A stretch of 64,000 bases of DNA from Clavaria fumosa (Eukaryota > Basidiomycota > Agaricomycetes > Agaricales > Clavariaceae): assembly GCA_951802425.1 (NCBI GenBank), contig OX637798.1, forward strand, positions 1,736,001-1,800,000, in the 5' to 3' direction. Position 1 is the stretch's first letter. Each line of letters opens with the position of its first letter. A program made the position numbers and the translations under genes. Shown here piece after piece: positions 11,330-22,100 of this stretch. The notes beneath the pieces are model-generated. The model ran no database searches. It worked only from the letters and a program-made list of their open reading frames with translations, and had not been told where the DNA came from.

Positions 11330-11940
11330 TGTGAGGGTCAGAGAGGTGTTATCGATAGATCAATCAATGAGTGGCCATGCCTTTCCCACATGTTCAGGGA
11401 TGATTGTATTTTTAGAACCACAAATAAATCACATCGGTTGAAGTTCAGCTATTCAATAAGAACGTCCTGGCCGACAATGGCCAAAGTGGTATCAGCGTCA
11501 AAAAGAGCAGGGCCCATAGTTGATGTTTACTAATAAATTGTATGGGCTGAAGGTAAGGCAATTGATAAAAACGACCTGGCCGATATTTACCTCAACAAAG
11601 AAAGTGGTCTGGCCGAAGTGGCATCAGAGTCGAAAAGAGCACGTTGGCCCATGACTAAGGTTAGGGTTAGGTCTGACAAACTATCAATATTTCACCTAAC
11701 TAAGTAAATGGTTACTTGAAAATAATAATAAAAACGACGAAGTCCAAGCAAAAAAGTAGAGTAGCAAAAAAATTAAGTAGATTCGAGAAAATATGTAGGG
11801 CACGAAGTTGGAGGCTGAGTGGCCAAGTCAACCTCCAACACGCCCGAGTGCCTGATGAAAATGCTCCAGAGCGAAGGGGAAGTGCCAGCAGGCAAATCCC
11901 ACTCCACTAGAGCGCAGTAAATACGAAAGATGTAGCTAGG
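11330..11940. other. Intergenic, two imperfect GGCC-bearing repeats
   Basis: This likely holds the promoter of the H3-tail/PHD gene. Two related units lie near 11,459-11,515 and 11,568-11,650; both contain CCTGGCCGA, a GGTATCAG/GGCATCAG word and AAAAGAGCA. Two telomere-like hexamers near 11,662 look incidental. No gene seen. Confidence 0.5.
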
Positions 11941-12800
11941 GAGGAGGAGGATGACCACCGCATGACGGCAGCCCCTCCTCCCATGGCCCATATGACCTCC
12001 AATCGCTCAAACGGCGATCTAAACAAAGCAACAGGGTGAGAGGATGACCGCCGCATAATGGCGGCCCCTCCTCCCATGGCCCATACGGCCACCCCCGTCA
12101 GTAACTCAAATGGCGGGCTAAAGAAAGGAACAGGGTGGGAGGATGACCGCCGCATAGTGGCGGCCCCTCCTCCCATGGCCCATATGGCCACCCCACGTCA
12201 CAGTGCAGAAAAGAAAAAACTCACCAGTGCAGGGAGGCGGGAGGATGACCGCCGCATAGTGGTGGCCCCTCCTCCCATGGCCCATACGGCCACCCCCGTC
12301 AATAACTCAAATGGCCGGCTAAAGAAAGGAACAGGGTGGGAGGATGACCGCCGCATAGTGGCGGCCCCTCCTCCCATGGCCCATATGGCCACCCCACGTC
12401 ACAGTGCAGAAAAGAAAAAACTCACCAGTGCAGGGAGGCGGGAGGATGACCGCCGCATAGTGGTGGCCCCTCCTCCCATGGCCCATACGGCCACCCCCGT
12501 CAATAACTCAAATGGCCGGCTAAAGAAAGGAACAGGGTGGGAGGATGACCGCCGCATAGTGGCGGCCCCTCCTCCCATGGCCCATATGGCCACCCCACGT
12601 CACAGTGCAGAAAAGAAAAAACTCACCAGTGCAGGGAGGCGGGAGGATGACCGCCGCATAGTGGTGGCCCCTCCTCCCATGGCCCATACGGCCACCCCCG
12701 TCAATAACTCAAATGGCCGGCTAAAGAAAGGAAGAGGGTGGGAGGATGACCGCCGCATAATGGCAGCCCCTCCTCCCATGGCCCATATAGCCACCCTCTT
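11941..12800. repeat. Minisatellite of 201-bp units
   Basis: Units of 201 bp are made of two half-units of about 102 and 99 bp. Each half has GAGGATGACCGCCGCATA followed by CCTCCTCCCATGGCCCATA. At least three full units plus partial ones are near identical. Because 201 is divisible by three, long frames stay open on both strands (a 258-codon frame on plus, 64-codon frames on minus), but the protein would only repeat the unit and I do not call it a gene. The core contains ATGGCCCAT, so GGCC motifs are again enriched. Confidence 0.85.
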
Positions 12801-12903
12801 CCATGACGCATTCTGCAGGGGAGGGAACGCATAAACGTATTATGAGAATGGGCTGGGCACTTACCTTAGCAGGCGTTGGAGTCGATGCGACCCCAACACC
12901 TGA

Positions 12904-12972
12904 TGACAACAAAGGGAAACATCCAGGCAATATACTGCAGATATATTGCCTGGATGTTTCCCTTAGTTGTCA
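12904..12972. repeat. Near-perfect hairpin, arms about 30 nt
   Basis: TGACAACAAAGGGAAACATC on the left pairs with the reverse complement ending TTAGTTGTCA on the right. The centre is ATATACTGCAGATATAT. The stem is about 31 bp with one or two mismatches and a very short loop. It lies in the transposon between the minisatellite and a G-rich run. It could be a miniature palindromic insertion, a small-RNA hairpin or a palindromic protein site; I cannot choose. Confidence 0.8.
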
Positions 12973-12978
12973 TGACCG

Positions 12979-13022
12979 GCTTGAGGGGAGGGGGCAGAGG
13001 GGAGGGGGCAGAGGGGAGGGAG
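12979..13022 (+). repeat. G-rich run with quadruplex potential
   Basis: Repeated GGGGAGGGGGCAGA units give at least six runs of four or five G within about 40 bp on the plus strand. The pattern fits intramolecular G-quadruplex rules. It directly follows the hairpin. Confidence 0.6.
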
Positions 13023-13131
13023 TGACGAGGTTGAGATGGTGGTGGTTGAAGGGAAAGAGCAAGCGCGTGACGTGTCGTAAAATGAACCAACCGTGTTTGT
13101 AACTGTTAGTCTGGTCGTTTATGGTCATGTG

Positions 13132-13450
13132 ACTGCGTCTTTTTTGTTTTTGTTTTTTGAATCAGCATTTTATATACCGCAACATGTGTTGAAGTGAGAG
13201 TATGCTCGCGACCGCAGTAGATAGCAAAGGACTGTATCAAGCAGCGTTTGGACAGAGCTCCGCAAACGTGTAAGGAATGACTACGCTACGTGGTGCGACT
13301 ACGGTGAACCAGATTACGTAATATCTAATGCTACGACGACTAAGGTCTCCGTACCTCCAACAACATGTAGCTACAACAATGATATGGTTGTACATGTATG
13401 TGAATTTGTAGTGTTGGTATAGTTGTGTAGGGGGGTGTATGTGGAATTTT
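13132..13450 (-). mobile_element. Poly(A)-ended non-LTR retroelement fragment
   Basis: On the minus strand this ends in GCTGATTC followed by an A-rich tail (T-rich at 13,139-13,158 on plus). The same 3' terminus is seen in the fragment at 28,741-29,003. Upstream text around 13,360-13,425 (CACTACAAATTCACATACAT on the minus strand) resembles 40,540-40,600. It is probably a SINE or 5'-truncated LINE that landed inside the KDZ element. Boundaries are approximate. Confidence 0.5.
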
Positions 13451-13485
13451 CTGTAGGGCTTTTCCTTTAGTCTAAGTCCTCAACA

Positions 13486-13605
13486 ATAGATGCTTACATA
13501 ATCAGATGTTATACAGTGACAAGGTATATACAGGCCAATCCCAATAGATGCTTACATAATCAGATGTTATACGGTGACAAAGGTATATACAGGCCAATCC
13601 CACAA
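13486..13605. repeat. Tandem duplication, unit about 58 bp
   Basis: CAATAGATGCTTACATAATC begins both copies (near 13,486 and 13,543). Each copy ends TATATACAGGCCAATCCC, with one substitution and a one-base indel between them. It lies just past the stop codon of the neighbouring minus-strand gene. Confidence 0.8.
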
Positions 13606-13652
13606 GCCTCCAATCTCTAATGAGTACTGTAATGTATGTAATGTATGTATCA

Positions 13653-16209
13653 TTACTGTCTCGAGCGAGTAGTATGGTTAGTATTTGCCATCTGCTGCAC
13701 TGCTTTTGCAGTCATCTTCCGGGCCCTTGGGAGTGGCTTTCTGGGGACAAGGACGACGTCCTCAGTCATTTGAGTGCTGAAACCAAACTCATAATCAGAG
13801 CTGTTCGATTGCCATGTCAAATAGACTTACCTTGGCCCTGCTACGGGAGGCTCACCCTCCACCTGCAAGATCCTCGCCCTGCGAGGCTTTTTCCTGGTCG
13901 AGTATATGATCAGTGCCCGTTGAACATAATTGGTGACTTACAGTGGTTTCGGGGGTGCATCTCCTGGCTTCCTCTTCCGGACATGCTCTAGAGGTGGGCG
14001 ACCAATGAGTGAGTCTTGATGGATAGCAACCGTAAGTGCTGAATCAAGGAGCCACTGAGGGACTCCAGGTGGCGGAGTTCCCGGTTCAATCTCCTGCTGG
14101 TGGGCAATGTCACGGAGCCCCAGTCCGATTCCCAATACAATCAAAGGTGCAGCAGCGGTGTTGACAAGCTCTGCATGCAGCAGAGCTTTGGCCTTCTCGA
14201 AACCTGCAGATGTGTGGAATGTCTGGGGCAAGTAGCCGCCAGCAAAGGTCCAAGAAGACCACTCAGGGAGAGCCTGAGTGGTCTTCGCAAGAAAGTCGGC
14301 CTCACCCTGAAAGGCTATATTAACACATAAAAATTGGAAAGTGTATGTACTTACATTTGTATTGTCCACAAAATTTACCATTTCCTGGAAACGGGGGTCC
14401 TGTGACAATTGGCGCAAGTACGCAATCCAAGTCTCCTTGCTGTGGGGCACAGCGGCAGGGCTGGCTGGATGCACAGAAGCAAGAGTGGTAGGACGGGGCA
14501 CTAGAGCATTGTCGTCGGTGATGGCCAATGTGCTTTCATCAGGTGATGTCAGGCCTTCAGCCAAGATGTTAGCAATAGATTCGGCCGAGTCGTCAACTGC
14601 CGCATTTGCCAGGGCATCCTCATCAGCTGTTCTCGTTGGCAAACCAGGACGTGATTTGGCCAAAGGCTTGACATCACAGCCCTTGTCGTTGTTGTTGTTG
14701 TTGTTGTTGTTGTCATTGCCGTCGTTGTCGTTGTCATCGTCATTGTCATTGTTGTCCTCATCCTCGTCAATCTCAACATACTGTTCCTTCTTTTTCCCCT
14801 TCACTTGCCTCTTTGACTGGTCCCGACGATCTCTCTTGTCACAGCCTGTAAAAACCAAGCCCACCAACCCATTGTTCTGCCTTTTCACCCATGCATCCCA
14901 CAGCACAGCGATCTCCTCCAGACGGAGATGGGATGGATCTCGAAGATGCACACCTGTGGGCAAGTGCCCGACCTCAAAAAACTTGTCTGGATCTCCAGAT
15001 ATATTCCCCCATCGAATGCGTGCACGTCTGTTGCCACAGAAGGTTCCTTAAAATGCTGTGAGTGACGTGGATGTGCTAATTTATTATGCTTACTATAATT
15101 TATCTTGACATAGTTGCGGATCATTGCCTTGCAATCGACAAGGCTGCGATCTCCTCGTGCCGGCAGGATTGCATAGCCATCATCATCGATTTCCAGTTCA
15201 TCCTCATCGGCAGACTTGTCATCCTCATTTTCAGCATCATCTCCAATAACAGCCTCAGCTTGAAGGAGGTGTCAGGGTTGTATGAAGAACACAATGAATT
15301 GCTGACACGCACAATATTGGTGGACAATATATGTCCCAAAATGCTCCCATGTATCATTGTTCCAATTTGGAAATGCTTTGGTGAAGGTCTGTCCCTGACG
15401 AGGTTGACACTCAAACCTTCCAGTTCAATTTTAGAATTTTAACATTAGAGATAAATGTGAATTCACTTAGTTCGGACAATGTTGCCATCAATTCCATAGC
15501 CTGCCATGACAAATAATTGAACGCCCATCGTTTTCCGAATCTCCTCCATGAATGTTAACACCTTCGTCGCGAGCTTCTTGCGGTTCCTCAAGTTTCAAGT
15601 TAGTAATGTAGTTTAATGTGTTAGTAAGCCACTGACCGTTTCTGCTGCTCTGGGGGCGCACCATCTGAATTCCATTTGCATGCCAATTCCTCTGCTGCCT
15701 TGAGCTCATTTGCCGTTAGCGCATTGACAACCTCTGAGAGTGCCGCTGGGTACAGGCCCATGAACCGTTTACTGCCAGTCTTGACAGCACTGGATGCCTC
15801 AAGAATCGCCATGACACGGTCATGATAAAGGACATTTACAGCGTCTCGGGGTTTGTACGTCTTGCAGTACTTGTTTTTGCCAGGTGGAGTGGCATTTTCG
15901 GACACCGAGTCTTCGTCGTTTGATTCATCAGGCTGAGCAGCCTGTTTTTGAGGTTTTGCGAAGTTACGGAACCAATACGCGACTTTCTAAGAGTTTTGGG
16001 GTAGCTCAAGGGTGCACAAGTGATAAGTAGCAACTCACCTTGTGCAAATCTGCAGGACATGGTCTAGTTGTCTTGGATACATCATGGGCATCGACAAGCT
16101 CCCTTGCAGCAACTGCAATAATCCCTAGTTTTGCAACATTGCCATGGGCATCCTTGTAGGCCATGCTATGCCGCTGAAGGATCTTGACTTGAGATGGCGT
16201 GAATTGCAT
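13653..16209 (-). CDS. KDZ-element cargo protein, unknown function
   Basis: Nine exons splice to 700 aa: 16209-16039, 15986-15637, 15586-15467, 15416-15313, 15258-15094, 15046-14355, 14306-13942, 13878-13831, 13740-13653. All phases close. Start is the ATG of MQFTPSQVKILQRHSMAYKD. I recognise no named domain. The N-terminal 250 residues look globular (KVAYWFRNF, YHDRVMAILEASS, FMGLYPAALSEVVNALTANE), a style seen in agaricomycete hypothetical proteins near transposons. A second block has MIRNYVKINYRTFCGNRRAR and LRDPSHLRLEEIAVLWDAWV. An Asp/Asn-rich acidic run (near 14,690-14,770) follows a Lys-rich patch, and the C-terminus is basic. This charge layout suggests nucleic-acid or chromatin binding; that is inference. 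A start further upstream is not excluded. Confidence 0.75.
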
Positions 16210-16560
16210 CGTGTGTGAGTGGCAGAGTGACAAGAGAAGCGTAAGAGCCGACTTAAGGGCCAAGAACTCGGGCAAGTCGAAAATGATTTGAAGTCACATG
16301 ATGTTGAACTTTTTGCCATGGCCCGATCGAGATTGTAAGGCCCTTATCGATGACACCATAAACTACAGACTGGCCAAGAGACATAAGGAACGAAAATATA
16401 GTGTCGGCCCAAGTTTAAATTTGCAAAATCTACACCCTGGATTGGCCAAGGTGTATGTATTGGTGACTGCATTAGCAGTGCAGTGCCATGTTGGCCAACC
16501 TTTAATTGTGTCATAGATAGGATTTTGGGAATATCAGCCAAATCTTGGCCAAGATAATGC
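16210..16560. other. Leader of the 700-aa gene, first right-end motifs
   Basis: Should hold the promoter of the minus-strand cargo gene. TTGGCCAA-type motifs begin at about 16,370 and become regular after 16,560. No gene seen. Confidence 0.5.
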
Positions 16561-17500
16561 TGATGATATCTTGGTCACAACCAATTACCATTGTAGTTCC
16601 TGGAGCATTGGCCAGTCTGAATATTACAGCATAGCTTAAATGTTGGCCAGGACTATATCTTTATTAGCCAATCCTGGCCAAGATGATGTTGAACAGATGT
16701 CTTGGCCGAAACGAATTACTTCGACAGAACCATAACTTTTGGCCAGTCTGAATATTACAGCATATCTTACATATTGGCCATGACTACATGTTGGCCAGGA
16801 CTATATTTGTGTTGCCTAAGGCTGGGCCAAGATGACATTAATGACATCTCTTGGCCAAAACAAATTACCTGACTCCAGTTATTGGTATTGGCCAGTCTTA
16901 ATATTACAACATGTCTGGCATGTTGGCCAGGACTATATTTGTGTTGGCTAGGCTGGGCCAAAACGATATTAATGACCAATCTTGGCCGAAATGAATTACC
17001 TGAGTCCAGTTATTGGTATTGGCCAGGACTATATTTGTGTTGCCTAGGCTGGGCCAAAACGATATTAATGAACCATCTTGGCCGAAATGAATTACCTGAG
17101 TCTAGTTATTGGTATTGGCCAGGACTATATTTGTGTTGCCTAGGCTGGGCCAAAACGATATTAATGACGTATCTTGGCCGAAACGAATTACCTGAGTCCA
17201 GTTATTGGTATTGGCCAGGACTATATTTGTGTTGCCTAGGCTGGGCCAAAACGATATTAATGACCCATCTTGGCCGAAATGAATTACCTGAGTCCAGTTA
17301 TTGGTATTGGCCAGTACTATATTTGTGTTGCCTAGGCTGGGCCAAGAGGATATTAATGATATTTCTTGGCCGAAACAAATTGGCTGAGTCCAGTTATTGG
17401 TATTGGCCAGTCTTAATATTACAGAATGCCTGGCATGTTGGCCAGGACTATATTTGTGTTGCCTATGCTTGGCCAAGACAATATTCATGACTTGTCTTGG
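16560..17500 (-). repeat. Right subterminal GGCC-motif array
   Basis: Reverse-complement counterpart of the left array. GGCCAGGACTATATTTGTGT recurs from about 16,795, with repeated spacing of 96 bp at 17,025-17,315 and longer steps at the two sides. It is far shorter than the left array (about 0.9 kb against 3 kb), so copy number is asymmetric. The long plus-strand frame at 16,882-17,490 (202 codons) exists because 96 is divisible by three; it is not a gene. Confidence 0.88.
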
Positions 17501-17997
17501 CCAAAACGAATTACAAGAATCTTGGCCGATGGTATTGCGGAGATATCTTGGCCAGAATCAATTACTATCCCAGGTCAATGAGTATTGGCCAGTCTGAATA
17601 TTGCAGCATATCATCCATGTTGGCCAGTCTGAATATTGCGGCATATTATCCATGTTGGCCAGTCTGAATATTGCAGCATATTATCCATGTTGGCCAGAAT
17701 CATATTTTCACCATTGTATCTTGGCCAAGATGATATGAAAAGCTTGGTCATCATTACAATGAGCCAATTGGCCCATGCAATATTCTTGTCAGCAGGCTTC
17801 ACTCACTGGCCTATTCAATTATTGTGTGGTACTTGACATCTGGGCCAAGGTGATATTATCGTTTACACATTCTGTTGCCCCAAGCCATATTTATTGTGCA
17901 ATCTATGTTATCTTGGCCGAGGCTGGCCGAAACGCTAAATACGTACTGGTGTACTTTGTGGGTGGCACGATATTAGCGTCCTTTTGTGACTGAATGG
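17397..17997 (-). repeat. Right terminal inverted repeat of the KDZ element
   Basis: Pairs with 10-545. Differences include two additional tandem units of about 37 bp (ATGTTGGCCAGTCTGAATAT, 17,600-17,690). Similarity ends with GACTGAATGG at 17,988-17,997. Confidence 0.85.
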
Positions 17998-18955
17998 GCT
18001 GGTCCTGGATGCGTGCTCAACCCATCTGAGGCTGGCTTTGGTTTCTGAGGGCATTTTGGCTTCACAGGAAGGTCCTTCACCAGCACCCCTTCCTGTCATA
18101 GTCGCTCATAATCCACTTTCCACGTTGCCAGTGCAGTGGTAATGAAAAAAGGAAGCATGTTCAAGGCACATCAACAAAGGTTTTCTTCTAAATCACACAG
18201 TTTTGCTGCTATCACCTCCAAGTATAGACAAGTTATATTCAGAAACATATCTCCTTTCCATCAAACACATTGTTTTTACTGAGAAAGTCGGCAGGCAGGT
18301 AACACTTTCGTCTCAAAAGTATGTATATCACCAAAATCATACCTTCAAAGGGTAATTCGAATCACAGCATTGTAACCATCTCTCAGATTTTCTTGAAAAT
18401 TGTTGGAAATATTGATATGATGACTTGCATGCTGGAGAAAATTTTAGATGAATATCAGACTGAAATTGAGCAAGTTTTTCTATTGGTGTGTAAAACAGTG
18501 GCAGTGTGCAAAACGGTGCCGGTACACTGTACCTCGCTCTTGTTCTGGCCCTGTGACTGTCAAGGCGGCGTGGCGTGGGCACTCACGGGTTGCTCGGACG
18601 TTTTGGTCGTGCGCACGCGACGGGTTGACTGCGCGCATCCCACCTGCAGGTTGCTGGAATGGTCAGAGGTGGCAGGGCGACGGGGCATGGGCTCACAGGC
18701 ACCGCGAGACTCTTGTATGTCCGTGCGTTCCCGGAGCGAGAAGAGGCGCTGCTGGAGCGATCAGGAGTGATAAATAGGTGGCGCACGTCGATTCAAAGCA
18801 TGGCCGGCGATGTATGCGATGACGAGGCTGCTGGTGTAGTCAGAGGATGCTGATGTGCAGTGTGCGAGCCAGCGGGCGGTGGATCTTGTCAGTCACGGTA
18901 AGTGGACGGCGCAAGTCCGTAACACTCGTGATGCGTCGCATCGTTTGCTTTCTGG
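17998..18955. other. Flank between KDZ element and Copia element
   Basis: GC content rises from about 18,530. Several short open frames exist (for example 18,321-18,770 and 18,659-18,853 on plus), but none shows a family I recognise or convincing splice partners. The stretch probably continues across the Copia insertion at 23,597. I do not call a gene. Confidence 0.4.
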
Positions 18956-19186
18956 TGTTAGGTAATCAAACTGTCTTGCCTTTTACGGATGATTACGCGA
19001 GACGCGACACAGCATTACAGCTCAGTCAATCTTACGACTGAGCTGTGAGTACCTATAGTTTTTCATTCGTTTTGCATACGTTGCTGATCACATAAAGTAG
19101 AATAAGTCTATTCTAGGTGATCAATAGAAACACAGTCAATCTTACAACTGAGCTAATAAGTCTATTCTAGATTTTATAACTCTATA
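18956..19186 (+). repeat. 5' LTR of Copia element
   Basis: 231 bp. Contains a hairpin CAGCTCAGT...ACTGAGCTG (19,018-19,044). The same AGTCAATCTTAC...ACTGAGCT motif is repeated near the 3' end of the LTR. The A at 19,146 corresponds to G in the other LTR. Confidence 0.93.
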
Positions 19187-19190
19187 GATT

Positions 19191-22100
19191 ATGAGACCCG
19201 GCGCGCAAACCGATATGTCCGCCTCGAACTCCTCGAACAGTGCTATTGCTGTACCTCGACTCCGCGATGATGGAGCAAACTGGCCAGACTATCAGTCAAA
19301 AGCCAGGACAGCTATGGGCGCAAGGGGATTAATACGACACGTGGATGGCACTGCGAGAAAACCAGTTCCTTACCCAGAGTTAAATGGAATCCCGATGAAA
19401 AAACCGGGAGTTGAGGCTACTGATGATGAGTTGGAAGAAAAAGAAAAGAGACTCGATGAGTACGAGCAAAAGGAATACGGTGCGCAGCATGTAATGCTCA
19501 CCACCGTTTCCCCCCGCCTCGCTACTCTCATCAAGTCAAAGTCTGCGAGTCAAATGTGGACCGCAATCCGTAATGACGCTACAAGAAAGAGTCAGCTACA
19601 CAAAGTAGATACTTGACACAGGCTACAGTCAATGCTATGCGACGAGAGCGGAGATATCAAGGCGCATCTCAACGCCATGACAAAACTCCGTGAGGAGCTA
19701 GAAGGGATAGGCGCATCAGTCCTGGACGAAGACTTCGGGACAATGATACTTACCTCGCTCCCGCCTAGCTACCGCTCTTTGCTCCACACCATAACTCACG
19801 CCGCCAGCCTCTCTGGTACAGAGATTAACCCAAACGACTTAATGAGGATCATACTCGAGGAAGCCCGCCAGCGCGAGCTATCCGAAACTGCATCCAAGTC
19901 AGGTGACGCTGCTCTAAATGCAACCAAAGGAAGAGGCCGAAAAGGCAAAGGAAATGCGGACTCACCGAAAAATCCTTGTGCAACGTGCAAGCGCACCAAC
20001 CACAAAACTGAGGACTGCTTCTCTAAAGGAGGAGCTAAGGAGGGTCAGGCACCCTGGCAAAAGAAGTCCGACAAAGCTAATACTGTAGCTACGTCGACCT
20101 CGAAACAAAACAACGACGATGATTACCTTGCGTTTACCTGTCTTGAGGACAACCCTAGTGCCTTGACCACTGCTGCTCACGCAAAACACTCACACGAAGT
20201 GATCCTGGACAGCGGCGCTACTGCGCACTTCTGCCCAGATAGGTCAATGTTCACTACATACGCACCGACATCCCACAAGTCAGTTACCACAGCTGATGGC
20301 CGGATACTGAGCTCGATCGGACGTGGTGATATCCTGCTTGAAGTTCCAAATGGAACCGGAGTTAGTAAATTCAAGTTAAAGAATGTGGCCCACGCACCAA
20401 GCATGGCCTTCACACTCATATCCATTGGAAAACTTGATGACGCAGGATGCAAGGCCGAGTTTACAGATAATTTCTGTCTCATTAGGGACCTAGCAGGCAA
20501 GGTCGTGGCCCGAATCCCAAAGACAAATGGCCTATATCGCATAACGGCCCCGTCGGTCATCCCTGACACAGCCCACGTAGCCATAAAAGCTCAAAGACTC
20601 ACCTTCTACGAAGCGCATCGAGTTTTTGGCCATCTAAACTATGCCGCAGTCAAACATGCGATCTCTACTGAGAAAGTAAGTGGAATCGAGATTGAGGATT
20701 CGGACAACGCGCCTTTCTGCGACGTTTGTGCACAAGCCAAGCTGCATCGTCTCCCATTCCCTGAAAAAGCATCAAACCGAGCCGAGAAATTTGGCGAGCG
20801 CATTCATACTGACGTTTGGGGACCAACAGCTACGCAGTCGATCGGAGGCAACCGATACACAGTCGATTTCGTAGACGACGCGACCAGGTGGACAGAAATA
20901 GTCCCTATACAAAAGAAATCTCAAGCTTTCACCGCATACAAAAGGCTGGAAGCACAGATAAAGACCCACAATGATACGAAGATAAAATATCTTCGGTCGG
21001 ACCGCGGAGGAGAATTCAATGGGGATGAATTCTCTGACCACCTAGCCGCAATGGGCACAAAACGCGAACTCACCACGCATGACACTCATGAGCAAGTTGG
21101 TGTTGTAGAAAGATGGAATAGAACGAAAGCTGAGTTAGCCCGCGCAATGCTTATTGACTTGAAACTCCCAAAGCATCTTTGGGCCGCGGCTATGAGTCAC
21201 GCAGCGTGGATAAAGAATCGTTCGCCTACCCGAGCACTCAATGGCAAGACGCCATTCCAAGAACGGTACGGACAGGTCCCCGACCTCTCGAAGGCAGTCC
21301 CCTTCGGCACACGTGCCTGGGTGAAGATCGCGGATGCCGGCAAACTTAACACCCATGCATGCTTCGGCTATTTTGTTGGTTTTAACATGACAAGTATAGG
21401 CTACAATATATATTTCCCTGATAAGAAACAGGTTAGAGTCGAGCGCGAAGTCGCATTCAATCGAGATGACGAACCCGACCCTGTGGTTTGGACAGCTGAG
21501 ACACTGGCTGACGGGGAGAGTCTAAAATCCAGTCAGCGTCCTCGTCCAACTCACGCCGACAACCCGGACGACCCACCTGAAGCCGACGAGCCAACTTATT
21601 CCACTCCTACCGAACCTGGCCATCCCCAAGACCCCGAGCTCGAAGACCTAAGCCCCCATGACGATCACGAGCGCCCACACCGACCACGTCCAGAACCCGG
21701 TTATTATAGGTCCCTTGCAGGTCAAAAACCTCGAAAAGAGAATGTCAACATCGCAGTTACCACCCCATCCAACGACGATAATGACTTACCCATGTTCGCG
21801 CTATACGCAGGCTCCATCGGCAGCGAGCCTCGCACCCTCGCACAAGCCCTTGCCAGCCCCGATGCACAGCAATGGAAGGATGCCTACCAGATCAAACTCG
21901 ACCAACTGACGAAGCTCCGCACCTGGGACATCGTCGAGCGCCCCTGCGACAAACCAGTCATCCCCTGTGGGTATGTATTCAAGGTGAAACTTGGACCCAC
22001 CGGCGAGATCTTAAAGTATAAAGCCCGTGTCGTCGCTGGTGGCCACAGGCAGAAAAAGGGAGTAAATTACGATGAAACCTTCGCAGCCGCGGCAAAAATT

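Larger units (their letters stand above)
10..17997. mobile_element. KDZ-class DNA transposon with epigenetic cargo genes
   Basis: The two ends are reverse complements: bases from about 10 on the left match 17,997 backwards on the right, including the stretch with TAATATCGTGCCACCCACAA. Subterminal arrays of a GGCC-containing motif lie inside both ends. Between them are a KDZ transposase on the plus strand and three cargo genes on the minus strand: TET/JBP dioxygenase, H3-tail/PHD protein and a 700-aa unknown. All four can be spliced into full-length open frames, so the element may be autonomous. Similarity stops near base 10 on the left and 17,997 on the right. I could not find a convincing target-site duplication, partly because the window begins almost exactly there. 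Association of KDZ transposons with TET/JBP genes is known in basidiomycetes; the whole cargo set is read from this sequence. Confidence 0.88.

Noticed and set aside
11655..11675. Telomere repeat remnant
   Set aside because: Only two TTAGGG-like hexamers; expected by chance in 64 kb.
12058..12834. 258-codon frame encoding MAHTATPV repeats
   Set aside because: Lies wholly within the 201-bp minisatellite, with equally open frames on the other strand and no splice or promoter support.
14341..15051. 236-codon plus-strand frame
   Set aside because: Opposite strand of the 700-aa cargo gene; its Ser/Leu runs mirror the Asp/Asn tract.
16882..17490. 202-codon plus-strand frame with WYWPGLYLCC repeats
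   Set aside because: It is the 96-bp repeat of the transposon end read in one frame; period divisible by three explains the open frame.
18321..18853. Plus-strand frames after the KDZ element as a gene
   Set aside because: No recognised motif, and frames overlap in all phases in GC-rich sequence; left as unassigned.
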